Source: Halanaerobium hydrogeniformans (GTDB lineage Bacteria; Bacillota; Halanaerobiia; Halanaerobiales; Halanaerobiaceae). Taken from it: a stretch of DNA of 64,000 nt. Within the stretch, counting starts at the first letter, position 1, and each line of letters opens with the position of its first letter. Position numbers and translations under genes: made by a program. Shown piece after piece: positions 43,174-51,776 of this stretch. Below the pieces are notes generated by a model, which worked only from the letters and a program-made list of their open reading frames with translations, did no database searches and was not told the origin of the DNA. The DNA lies in assembly GCF_000166415.1 (NCBI RefSeq), contig NC_014654.1:992001-1056000 (forward strand). The letters run 5' to 3'.

Positions 43174-44790
43174 ATGCTTGAATTAAATAAAGAAGAATTA
43201 AAGAACAAAGAACAGTGGCAGGATGAAGGAATTAAAACCCCAGAATTTAATTTTCAAAATTTATGCAATAATACTAAAGAGAATCCAGAGTGGGTTCATT
43301 TTGGAGCTGGAAATATTTTTAGAGCTTTTATAGCCAGACTGCAGCAGGAATTAATTAATCAAGGAGAAGTAGAAACCGGTATTATTGCAGCAGAAGGTTA
43401 TGATTACGAAATAATTGATAAAGTTTATGCTCCTAATGACAATTTGAGTTTACTTGTTAAAATGCATCCCAGTGGAGAATTAAGTAAAACTCTTCTGGCC
43501 AGTATCACAGAGGGCTTAAAAGCTGATCCAAGCTTTAGTTCAGACTGGGAGAGACTTAAAGAGATTTTTCAAACAGAAAGCCTTAAAGTGGCAAGCTTTA
43601 CTATAACAGAAAAGGGCTACAGTTTAAAAAATATGGAGGGAGATTTTTTTGATTTAATTTTAGAGGATTTCAAAAATGGCCCTGAATCACCAAATCATAT
43701 TATGTCTAAAGCTACAGCATTGGCTTATGAAAGATTTAAAAGTGGACAACTTCCTTTTGCTTTTAGCAGTTTAGACAACTGTGCTCATAATGGACAAAAA
43801 CTTCATCAGTCTATACTTACAGTTGCTGAAGCCTGGGTTAAAAATGGTCTAGTTGAAAAAGAATTTTTAGGCTATCTTAATGATGAAAGCAGGGTTACTT
43901 TTCCCTGGTCGATGATCGATAAAATTACTCCAGGGCCATCTAAAATTGTTCAAAAAGAATTAGAAAAAATAAACTTTAAAAACTCCGAAATAATAACAAC
44001 TGATAAAAATACAGAAATAGCAGCTTTTGTAAATGCTGAAGCACCAGAATATCTAGTTATTGAAGATAAATTTCCCAATGGCAGAATCCCTCTAGATAAA
44101 GTAGGGGCAATTTATACTGATCAGGAAACTGTAAATAAAGTTGAAAAAATGAAGGTGACAACCTGTTTGAATCCCCTTCATACCGCAATGGCAGTTTATG
44201 GTTGTCTGCTGGGCTATCATTCAATAGCTGAAGAAATGCAAGATCAGGAAATTAAAACTTTAGTAGAAACGATTGGTTATCAAGAAGGATTACCTGTGGT
44301 TGTAAATCCAGGTGTTCTTGATCCAAAAGAATTTATAGATGAGGTTGTAGAGGAGCGTTTAACAAATCCCTATATTCCGGATACACCACAAAGAATTGCT
44401 AAAGACACATCACAAAAGATAGCAATTCGCTTTGGCGAAACCATTAAATCTTATCGTGATGGCAGTGATTTAAAAGCTGCTGATTTAACAGCTATTCCAC
44501 TGGCTATTGCCGGCTGGTTGAGGTATTTAATCGCTGTTGATGATTCAGGCAAAAAAATGTCTTTAAGTTCTGACCCGATGTTAACTGAGCTTAGAGAAGA
44601 ATTACAGGGTATTGAATTTGGCAGTCCTGATACTGTTAACGGACAATTAAAAAATCTTTTAAGCAGTGAGCAGCTGATGGGCTTAGACTTATATCAAGTT
44701 GGACTTGGCGATAAAATAGAAAGCTATTTCAAAGAAATGATTGCTGAAAAAGGGGCAGTTAGAAAAACATTAAAAAAATACCTAAATTAA
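43174..44790 (+). CDS. uxuB: fructuronate reductase (D-mannonate oxidoreductase)
   Basis: This NADH-dependent long-chain polyol-dehydrogenase-family enzyme interconverts D-fructuronate and D-mannonate. The cofactor motif is VHFGAGNIFRAFIARLQ. FPWSMIDKITPGPSK and CLNPLHTAMAVYGCLLGYH carry the conserved active-site Lys-Asn-His environment. Its 538 residues suit the UxuB subgroup. SD AAGGTAGGTG precedes the ATG. It follows uxuA and ends at a very strong terminator. UxaB at 48522 is the paralogue of the other branch. Confidence 0.93.
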   Translation: MLELNKEELKNKEQWQDEGIKTPEFNFQNLCNNTKENPEWVHFGAGNIFRAFIARLQQELINQGEVETGIIAAEGYDYEIIDKVYAPNDNLSLLVKMHPSGELSKTLLASITEGLKADPSFSSDWERLKEIFQTESLKVASFTITEKGYSLKNMEGDFFDLILEDFKNGPESPNHIMSKATALAYERFKSGQLPFAFSSLDNCAHNGQKLHQSILTVAEAWVKNGLVEKEFLGYLNDESRVTFPWSMIDKITPGPSKIVQKELEKINFKNSEIITTDKNTEIAAFVNAEAPEYLVIEDKFPNGRIPLDKVGAIYTDQETVNKVEKMKVTTCLNPLHTAMAVYGCLLGYHSIAEEMQDQEIKTLVETIGYQEGLPVVVNPGVLDPKEFIDEVVEERLTNPYIPDTPQRIAKDTSQKIAIRFGETIKSYRDGSDLKAADLTAIPLAIAGWLRYLIAVDDSGKKMSLSSDPMLTELREELQGIEFGSPDTVNGQLKNLLSSEQLMGLDLYQVGLGDKIESYFKEMIAEKGAVRKTLKKYLN

Positions 44791-44832
44791 ATTTAATATC
44801 TTAACTTTTTTTAAATGCTTGCAAATTGATTT

Positions 44833-44888
44833 GATCCTCTTAGGCTAAACAGATTTAGTAAATCTGTTTAGCGAAAGGGGATTTTTTT
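44833..44888 (+). terminator. strong terminator after uxuB
   Basis: GCTAAACAGATTTA (44844-44857) and TAAATCTGTTTAGC (44859-44872) form a perfect 14-base stem. An outer ATCCTCTT/AAGGGGAT stem extends it, and seven T residues follow. Confidence 0.88.
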
Positions 44889-44964
44889 GCTTATTTTTTG
44901 CAGAATTTAACTTAATAACATATAATTAATTAAACTGAAGAATTATTAAAAGAGGAGGGCTGAG

Positions 44965-46047
44965 ATGTCAAATATTAAAATAACTAAAGATACCTTCGCA
45001 AAAAAAGAAAAGATTAAAGGACTTAAACTTTATAGCCTTGAAAACGAAAATGGAATAAAGGTTGATATCACTAACTATGGTGGGATAATCCAGAAATTGA
45101 TCGTTCCAGATAGGTATGGAAATAAAGAGGATATTGTTTTAGGTTATAATGACTATCAACACTATTTAAGAGATAAAAACTATTTTGGTGCTTTAATAGG
45201 TCGTTATGCTAATAGGATTGCTGAAGGTAAATTTGAGCTTGATGGCCAGAAGTACCAGGTACAGACAAATGAAGAGATAAATGACAGATTAAACTGCTTA
45301 CACGGTGGAGAGCAGGGTTTTAATTCAGTCATCTGGAAGGCAGATGTGAAAAAAATAGATTCTAATAAATCTCTCAGCTTAAGTTATTTAAGTAAAGATG
45401 GAGAGGCAGGATTCCCCGGCAATATAGAAGTAACTGTAAACTATATTTTAAGAAATGATAATACTTTAAGAATTGAATATCATGCTAAAACTGATCAGAC
45501 TACAGTTGTTAATTTAACCCAGCACAGTTATTTTAATTTAAAGGGGCATGGAGAAGGTAAAATCACAGATCATCTTCTACAGATAAATGCAGATTATTTT
45601 ACCCCGGTTGATAAGTTTATGATTCCCACTGGAGAAATTAAGGACGTTAATGATACTCCATTTGATTTTAGATCAGCAACTGAAATCGGAAGTAGAGTTG
45701 AAGTAGAAAATGAGCAGCTACATATTGGGGGCGGTTATGACCATAACTGGATTTTAAATAAAGAAGAAAATGAGCTCTCTCTTGCAGCAAAACTAATTGA
45801 AACTTTCAGTGGTAGAACTATGGAAGTCTGGACTACCGAACCTGGGCTGCAGTTTTATAGTGGGAATGTAATAGATACTGGAAATATAGAAGTTAAAGAT
45901 AAGCAAATTTATCAAAAAAGAGGAGCCTTATGTTTGGAAACACAGCATTATCCCGATTCACCAAACCAGCCAAACTTCCCTTCAACCGTCTTGGAAGCTG
46001 GTGAAGAATATAATTCAATAACAGAATTACGTTTTAATACACAGTGA
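44965..46047 (+). CDS. galM: aldose 1-epimerase (mutarotase)
   Basis: This enzyme interconverts alpha and beta anomers of aldoses such as galactose or possibly uronic acids. The sequence has the substrate-binding GRYANRIAEGKFELDGQKY, the catalytic His in VVNLTQHSYFNL, and the catalytic Glu in CLETQHYPDSPNQPNFPS. Its 360 residues are typical. SD GAGGAGGG precedes the ATG. It stands between terminator-separated uxuB and an outer-membrane protein gene. In this context it could act on galacturonate anomers. Confidence 0.92.
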   Translation: MSNIKITKDTFAKKEKIKGLKLYSLENENGIKVDITNYGGIIQKLIVPDRYGNKEDIVLGYNDYQHYLRDKNYFGALIGRYANRIAEGKFELDGQKYQVQTNEEINDRLNCLHGGEQGFNSVIWKADVKKIDSNKSLSLSYLSKDGEAGFPGNIEVTVNYILRNDNTLRIEYHAKTDQTTVVNLTQHSYFNLKGHGEGKITDHLLQINADYFTPVDKFMIPTGEIKDVNDTPFDFRSATEIGSRVEVENEQLHIGGGYDHNWILNKEENELSLAAKLIETFSGRTMEVWTTEPGLQFYSGNVIDTGNIEVKDKQIYQKRGALCLETQHYPDSPNQPNFPSTVLEAGEEYNSITELRFNTQ

Positions 46048-46141
46048 TTTAGTTTCTGATTTATTTTAAAAAGAACATTGTATTATAAGAATAATTAAAA
46101 ATATTAAATGAGAACTAAAGAAAATAAAACAGGAGGAATTT

Positions 46142-47398
46142 ATGTATAAGAAAAGATTAATAATTTTATTCGTGTGTATTATTTTGCTTACCACCTTAAA
46201 TGCTCAAGCAGCATTAAATCCCAGGGCCATCGGGTTAGGTCATGATTTCTCAACTTTGAGCGGTGATGATTTTTATTATTCAAATCCTGCTGGTCTGGCT
46301 GGAAGAGAAAAAACAGCTTCTTTAAAAAGCTTTGCATCTTTTTCAGCCTGGAATAATATCCTCGATAACACAGAGTTTACAGAAGATGTTATCAAAAGCA
46401 AGTTAGAAGATGAAGATTTAATTTTAGCTGCTCGATCAGCAGCGGGGGTTCATTTTTATTATAAGAACTTTGCCCTTGGAATAAGTGGTAGAGCAGATGG
46501 GTTGATGGAACTAGACAGTGATGTAACAGAAATTTTAACCGCTGACAAACCACAAATAACCTTTGAAAATGGAGAAATTACTGCTGATAGTGTGACCGCC
46601 AACTTTGATGTTACTCAAGGTGGGGCAGCTGCAGCAGCTGATATTTCTTTAAGTTATGCCAGACCTGTTGCAGATCGATTTATAGATAGTTTTAATGAAA
46701 ACAGAGATAACAAAATTGAATCTATTTATCTTGGTGGAACATTTCATTATTTAGAAGGAGATATCTATAATTTTTCAGGTGATGGAGAAATAAAGGCAGA
46801 ATTAGAAAATCAACAAATTAAATATTCAGGTGAAGCAGAATTTATCACAAATAGAACTGACCAAAAAAAAGCTGTCGGCAGTGTTTTTGATCTGGGAATC
46901 AATCTTAAAATGGAAGATAGATATAGTTTTGCTTTTGCTTTAATGAATATTGGTGAGCTATCTGCAAATAACTTTATAAGAGATGGTTATAAATATTATC
47001 CTGATGAAAATGATAATACTGAACTTATTGAAGAAGAAATAGAAGATCAAAAAGTTGAAGAGCAGATAAAATACAAATTGCCTTTAATCTATAAGCTGGG
47101 AGCGAAGCTGGATTATAGTGAAAACACCGCATATTATGCTGAATATTCAAGAGTTGATTACGATAATGGTCCTACTGATAATATTTTTTCTTTTGCCGGT
47201 GATTTTAGACAAGACAGCAGCGTACCTTTAAGATTTGGAGTTAATTATGCCTCTTTAAGAGAAAGTTTAGAAGTTGCTGCAGGTTTAAGTCTTAACTTCA
47301 ATAATTTTAAAATAGATTTTGGTATGGCAGATTTAAGAGCTTTATTTGATGATGCAAAAAGTGTTAAATTAGGACTAGGTACAACCATTACTTTTTAA
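46142..47398 (+). CDS. outer-membrane beta-barrel protein, TraF/PorV-like
   Basis: This is an exported protein with signal peptide (LIILFVCIILLTTLNAQA). It begins ALNPRAIGLGHDFSTLSGDD followed by FYYSNPAGLAG, the N-terminal pattern of the TraF/OmpP1-PorV-like barrels. Alternating beta strands run to a C-terminal Phe (LGLGTTITF), the signature of BAM-inserted barrels. It is 418 residues long. This supports a diderm envelope. It lies inside the uronate gene region, so a role in passage of sugar acids or oligomers through the outer membrane is possible. SD AGGAGGA precedes the ATG. Confidence 0.78.
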   Translation: MYKKRLIILFVCIILLTTLNAQAALNPRAIGLGHDFSTLSGDDFYYSNPAGLAGREKTASLKSFASFSAWNNILDNTEFTEDVIKSKLEDEDLILAARSAAGVHFYYKNFALGISGRADGLMELDSDVTEILTADKPQITFENGEITADSVTANFDVTQGGAAAAADISLSYARPVADRFIDSFNENRDNKIESIYLGGTFHYLEGDIYNFSGDGEIKAELENQQIKYSGEAEFITNRTDQKKAVGSVFDLGINLKMEDRYSFAFALMNIGELSANNFIRDGYKYYPDENDNTELIEEEIEDQKVEEQIKYKLPLIYKLGAKLDYSENTAYYAEYSRVDYDNGPTDNIFSFAGDFRQDSSVPLRFGVNYASLRESLEVAAGLSLNFNNFKIDFGMADLRALFDDAKSVKLGLGTTITF

Positions 47399-47467
47399 AT
47401 TTAGAAATAATTTAAAATGATTGTATAACTGAATAATGGTATTAAAATATATAATAATTCAGATAGC

Positions 47468-47496
47468 TTGACACTTGAAAATAAAAGGATTAAGAT
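47468..47496 (+). promoter_or_regulatory. promoter of the small outer-membrane protein gene
   Basis: TTGACA (47468-47473) and TAAGAT (47491-47496) are 17 bases apart. The start at about 47503 gives a 185-base leader, unusually long for this window. Confidence 0.6.
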
Positions 47497-47534
47497 TATA
47501 TCAGTATCGAATATTTGTTAGGCTTGGATTGTAA

Positions 47535-47581
47535 CTTTTGGTGGGGTAGTTTTGAACTCTCCTGCTTCTGCCTCACCAAAG
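47535..47581 (+). ncRNA. structured 5' leader or small RNA candidate
   Basis: TTTGGTGGGG (47537-47546) pairs with CCTCACCAAA (47571-47580), 10 base pairs, around a 24-base pyrimidine-rich loop. A run of T residues (47601-47617) follows. It could be a riboregulatory leader of the barrel gene at 47688 or a small RNA. I do not recognise a riboswitch class. Confidence 0.4.
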
Positions 47582-47687
47582 ATTAAATTATTAAATTGAT
47601 ATTTTTTTGTTTTTTAAAAAAGAAAGGGTTTTTTTGCCTTATCCGGAATATTATTAATAAGCGATAAAAAAAAAGGAGGAATTATTT

Positions 47688-48236
47688 ATGAAAAGAACTT
47701 TAATTGTTTTAATGGTACTTTCTTTAATGTTATTTAGTTTTTCAGCTCTGGCAGAAGCTTATACTGCTCAAAGAGCTGGTGATTTTGAGGTTAAGCTGGG
47801 TATCGATTTTGGTGGAGATTTTGATTATGGTTCAGATAGTTATGATGTTGATATGGGTTACAGCCTGATTGGTGAATATAAGTATGCTTATAATCAAAAT
47901 ATTAACTTAGGTGCTGGCTTAAATTATCAATTTGACCGTGACTTTGATGATACTGATGGTGACTTTTCTTTTACAACAGCCTATATTTTAGGAGAATATA
48001 AAGTAACAGATAGTCCTGTTTATTTAATCGGTCATCTTGGTTATGGTTCTCTAAGTGTTGATAGTGCAACATTTTCTGGAGATGAAAGTGGAGGCCTTTA
48101 TTATGCAGCTGGTGCTGGTATGATTCTAGATAATGATTATGTGGCAGAAGTTCTTTACAGCCGTAATAACGGTGAAGTTAATGATGAAGATGTAGAATAT
48201 GATAAATTTACTATTTCTTTTGGAATTAGATATTAA
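47688..48236 (+). CDS. small outer-membrane beta-barrel protein
   Basis: This is a 182-residue exported protein. The signal peptide is LIVLMVLSLMLFSFSALAEA. The mature part has amphipathic strands with Gly/Tyr/Asp-rich turns and ends in TISFGIRY with a C-terminal aromatic residue, as in eight-stranded OmpX/OmpA-like barrels. SD AAAGGAGGAA precedes the ATG. It has its own promoter and a long structured leader, and a terminator follows. No substrate can be assigned. Confidence 0.8.
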   Translation: MKRTLIVLMVLSLMLFSFSALAEAYTAQRAGDFEVKLGIDFGGDFDYGSDSYDVDMGYSLIGEYKYAYNQNINLGAGLNYQFDRDFDDTDGDFSFTTAYILGEYKVTDSPVYLIGHLGYGSLSVDSATFSGDESGGLYYAAGAGMILDNDYVAEVLYSRNNGEVNDEDVEYDKFTISFGIRY

Positions 48237-48282
48237 TTTAACAGCCCTGTTTTAATAATATAAAGTATTTACTTAAATTAGT

Positions 48283-48321
48283 CTTCCTCTGCATTTAAAA
48301 GTGCAGGGGAGGCTTATTTTT
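48283..48321 (+). terminator. terminator after the small barrel gene
   Basis: CTTCCTCTGCA (48283-48293) pairs with TGCAGGGGAGG (48302-48312) with G-U pairs, followed by CTTATTTTTA. Confidence 0.75.
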
Positions 48322-48343
48322 ATTTAAAAGAGGAGAAATGCAA

Positions 48344-48415
48344 ATGAAAACAGCAGTTATTTATTTGTCAAAAACTGCTTTTGTAAAAAAAGAAACTGCG
48401 CTAAAGATTACATAA
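48344..48415 (+). pseudogene. 23-codon ORF resembling a flavodoxin N-terminus
   Basis: A good SD (AGGAG at 48331-48335) lies 8 bases before ATG 48344. The peptide starts MKTAVIYLSKT, the beta-1/P-loop start of flavodoxin-like proteins, then AFVKKETALKIT and stop. The Gly expected after SKT is Ala. No further flavodoxin sequence follows in any frame that I could see before uxaB, so it looks like a remnant. It could also be a real small peptide. Confidence 0.45.
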
Positions 48416-48436
48416 AAAAACAAGTTATTTTATTGT

Positions 48437-48451
48437 TTATTAACTAATATT
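48437..48451 (+). promoter_or_regulatory. candidate operator upstream of uxaB
   Basis: TTATTAACTAA (48437-48447) is identical over 11 bases to 54749-54759 upstream of the AEC permease. Followed by TAT, it resembles the reversed TTAGT core of the other sites. Confidence 0.4.
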
Positions 48452-48521
48452 CTTATATCATTAAATTTGAAAGGTAAAATAGATTTAATAGTTAGTTTTT
48501 AGAAGTTGAGGGAGGATAAAA

Positions 48522-50057
48522 ATGGCTAAAAAAGAGTTGAAGACCTTGAATCGAGAACTTCTTGAAAATGAATTTTTGGGCAGTAACTTAGCTGATTTCC
48601 CGGCTGAAATATTGGATTATCCCGAAAAAGTGGTTCAGTTTGGAGAAGGGAATTTTTTAAGAGCTTTTATTGACTGGATGTTTCACAAAATGAATAAAGA
48701 GGGGATTTTTAAAGGTAGAGCTGTTGTAATTCAGCCGATCAGAAAAGGAAGGGTCAGTAATTTAAATGAACAGGATGGTCTTTATACCCTTTATTTAAGA
48801 GGTATTGAAGCAGGTAAAGAAGTTAATAAAAAAGAAATAATCACCTCTATTTCAAGAGGCTTGGAATCTTATGCTCAATGGGATAAGGTGCTTGAGCTTG
48901 CTGAAAAAGAAGAAATAGAAATAGTTGTTTCAAATACAACTGAAGCAGGCATAAGTTATAATCCAGAAGATCATCTAGAAGACTGTCCACCCGAATCTTA
49001 TCCAGGCAAATTAGCTGCCTATTTATATAGAAGATATGAACATTTTGCTGGTGATCCTGAAAAAGGTATGATTATCCTACCAGTAGAGCTTATAGACCGC
49101 AATGGTGATAATTTAAAGAGGATTATCTTAAAACTTGCAGATGACTGGAAGCTTGAAAAGGAGTTTAAAGATTGGATTAAAAACAGCAATCATTTTTTAA
49201 ATACTCTTGTTGATAGGATAGTTACCGGTTATCCCTTCAACGAGATTGCTAAATTAGAAGCAGAATTAGGCTACCATGATCAGAATTTAGATACCGGAGA
49301 GATTTTTCACCTCTGGGTTATTGAAGGTGATGAAAGTTTAAAAGAAAAATTACCTTTTCATCAAGCTGCTTTAAATGTTAAATGGGTTGATGATTTAACA
49401 CCATACCGCACAACTAAAGTTAGAATTTTAAATGGAGCCCATACTTCAACAGTTCCGGTCGCTTATCTAGCTGGAATCGATTTAGTTAGAGATGCAGTTA
49501 ATGATCAACTGCTAGGAGAATTTATCAAAAAGGCTGTTTTTGAAGATATTATACCAACCCTTACAGCAGGTAATGCTGAATTAGAAGATTTTGCAGCAAA
49601 GATATTTGAAAGATTTAAAAATCCATATATTGATCACAAGTGGCTGGATATATCATTGAATTCTACCTCTAAATTTAAAACAAGAGTATTACCATCTATA
49701 ATTGAACATATTGAAAAATTGCATAAAACACCGAAATATTTAAGTTTTTCTCTGGCTGCTTTAATAGCCTTTTATAAAGGTACAGAAATAGAAACTTCTC
49801 AGCTTAAAGCCTATCGAAATGGAGACAGCTATTTAATCAAAGATGATCAGGCTGCTTTAGAATTTTTTGCTCAACTCTGGTCTGAATATGAGAATAAAGA
49901 AATTAAATTATCTGAGCTAACAAAAAAAGTTTTAGCTGCAGAGAAGTTCTGGGAAAGAGATTTAACTGAACTGCCAGAATTAGAAAAAACTGTTGTTGAT
50001 CAGCTTAAAAATATTGAAAAAGAAGGAATGAAAGCTGCTTTAGAGAATTTATTATAA
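48522..50057 (+). CDS. uxaB: tagaturonate reductase (altronate oxidoreductase)
   Basis: This NADH-dependent polyol-dehydrogenase-family enzyme reduces D-tagaturonate to D-altronate in the galacturonate branch. The cofactor motif is VVQFGEGNFLRAFIDWMFHK. VLPVELIDRNG-like IILPVELIDRNGDN and KVRILNGAHTSTVPVAYLAG carry the conserved Lys-Asn-His catalytic residues. Its 511 residues are of the UxaB type rather than UxuB. SD GGGAGG precedes the ATG. It starts the uxaB-uxaE-uxaC-uxaA run. Confidence 0.93.
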   Translation: MAKKELKTLNRELLENEFLGSNLADFPAEILDYPEKVVQFGEGNFLRAFIDWMFHKMNKEGIFKGRAVVIQPIRKGRVSNLNEQDGLYTLYLRGIEAGKEVNKKEIITSISRGLESYAQWDKVLELAEKEEIEIVVSNTTEAGISYNPEDHLEDCPPESYPGKLAAYLYRRYEHFAGDPEKGMIILPVELIDRNGDNLKRIILKLADDWKLEKEFKDWIKNSNHFLNTLVDRIVTGYPFNEIAKLEAELGYHDQNLDTGEIFHLWVIEGDESLKEKLPFHQAALNVKWVDDLTPYRTTKVRILNGAHTSTVPVAYLAGIDLVRDAVNDQLLGEFIKKAVFEDIIPTLTAGNAELEDFAAKIFERFKNPYIDHKWLDISLNSTSKFKTRVLPSIIEHIEKLHKTPKYLSFSLAALIAFYKGTEIETSQLKAYRNGDSYLIKDDQAALEFFAQLWSEYENKEIKLSELTKKVLAAEKFWERDLTELPELEKTVVDQLKNIEKEGMKAALENLL

Positions 50058-50145
50058 TAGAAAGAATAAAATAAATTTTAAAATAAGCAGATTAGAAGAT
50101 TTCTATTAGCTGCTATTTTGCTTTAACTTCTAAGGAGGTTATATT

Positions 50146-51666
50146 ATGCCATGGAGAGACTTTGCTGAAGAACTTGTAGGTACTTCAAAAGAGGCAATTA
50201 AAAAGCTTGCAGAATATGCTGAGGATTATAGAATTTATCCTCGCTCTATTAACAAACTGGGTAAATCATTTTTCTTTTTAGCAAAAGTTGAACAAAAAAA
50301 GAAGCTCATTATTTTAAATGAAAGCAAACACTTTGAAAGTTTTAATGGTGAGATTGAAGAGTTTGCCGGTTTTAAAGCAAAGGTAGCACCTTTAAACCAT
50401 CACAATGCTCAAAGACTTAGAAAACTATTTCCTCATACAGCTCCTAAAGTACTGGGTAATAAAAATCCAAGTATTGGCCTTGGAGACAGGCTTGGTATAG
50501 CAACACCTGGCCATATCGATGCTGTTAAAGAAAGTGAAGTTATGCCAGTTTTTGCTCAGCAGTCAGTTCGTGAGTTAAATTTAACAAACCGAAGTTTCGA
50601 AGCTGTCTTAGATGATGTAAGTTGGGCTGTTTTTCAAGAGGGTTATGAAGACGGTTTTGCTGCTGATGCTGATCATTTAAAAAATAAAAATGAGGTCGAA
50701 ACAGCTCTTGATATTGGTTATACCATGATAACTCTGGACTGTACTGATTATATCAATAACCTTAGAGAAGGTATAACATTTCAGGAACTTAAGGCACAAT
50801 ATGAGGAAATTGCTGATTATTTAAAAGATGGTCTGGAAAGTCAATATTTAAATAAAACATTTGTTTTAGGTTCAAATCATGAATTGGAATATAATAAAAT
50901 GAATTTTTATAAAATTGTGCTCACCTATTATCAGATAATTGATTTTGCCAAAGAAATTTATCACCTGATAAAAAAAGAAAGTAAAGAGATTGATTTTGAA
51001 ATTTCGATTGATGAGACTTCTCTACCTACCAGTGCAGAAGCTCACTTTTTTGTTGCAAATGAGTTAAAAAGAAATGGAATTAATATCAATAGTCTTGCCC
51101 CAAGATTTGTTGGCAGTTTTGAAAAGGGTATTGATTATATTGGCAGTTTAGATAAATTTGAAAAACACTTTAAAATCCATGCTGAAATTGCTGATCGCTT
51201 TGGCCATAAGTTGAGCATTCATTCCGGTAGTGATAAATTCAGTCTTTATCCTATTATCGGTCATCATACAAAGGGTAGAGTTCATGTTAAAACTGCTGGT
51301 ACAAATTGGCTGGAAGCACTTAGAGTTTTAGCAGAAAATGACCCAGCACTTTTTAGAGACATTTATTATTATGCTCAGAAAAAATATAAAGATGCTAAAG
51401 AATATTATCATGTAAGTACTGAACTGGTTGATATTCCAGATTTAGCAAGGTTAAGTGACAAAGAACTGTCAGAGCTGCTGGAAATTGATGAGGCCAGACA
51501 GCTGCTTCATATTACCTATGGTTTTATTTTAGAAGCAAAAAAAGATGGGGATTATCTATTTAGGGACAAACTCTATAAATTTTGGGAAAAACATGATAAA
51601 GAATATAGAAAAGCCCTTGAGTTTCACATTATAAAACATCTAAAAAAGTTAGGGTTTTATAATTAA
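50146..51666 (+). CDS. uxaE: tagaturonate epimerase UxaE
   Basis: This is a metal-dependent epimerase known from Thermotoga-type pathways that converts D-tagaturonate to D-fructuronate, joining the galacturonate and glucuronate branches. The 506-residue protein has the family segments GLGDRLGIATPGHIDAV, FAADADHLK, SIDETSLPTSAEAHFF, LAPRFVGSFEKGIDYIG and LSIHSGSDKFSLYPIIG. His, Asp and Glu in these are likely metal ligands. SD AAGGAGG precedes the ATG. It is flanked by uxaB and uxaC. The assignment rests on recognition of family motifs and context. Confidence 0.88.
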   Translation: MPWRDFAEELVGTSKEAIKKLAEYAEDYRIYPRSINKLGKSFFFLAKVEQKKKLIILNESKHFESFNGEIEEFAGFKAKVAPLNHHNAQRLRKLFPHTAPKVLGNKNPSIGLGDRLGIATPGHIDAVKESEVMPVFAQQSVRELNLTNRSFEAVLDDVSWAVFQEGYEDGFAADADHLKNKNEVETALDIGYTMITLDCTDYINNLREGITFQELKAQYEEIADYLKDGLESQYLNKTFVLGSNHELEYNKMNFYKIVLTYYQIIDFAKEIYHLIKKESKEIDFEISIDETSLPTSAEAHFFVANELKRNGININSLAPRFVGSFEKGIDYIGSLDKFEKHFKIHAEIADRFGHKLSIHSGSDKFSLYPIIGHHTKGRVHVKTAGTNWLEALRVLAENDPALFRDIYYYAQKKYKDAKEYYHVSTELVDIPDLARLSDKELSELLEIDEARQLLHITYGFILEAKKDGDYLFRDKLYKFWEKHDKEYRKALEFHIIKHLKKLGFYN

Positions 51667-51776
51667 AGCTGATCAATAATTTCTTTTAATTGAGAGAAAT
51701 TACGTCTAATATCTATGAAATATCTAGATTTTTAAGTATCATGAAAACATTTTCAAAAAAGTTAAGGAGGCTTATA

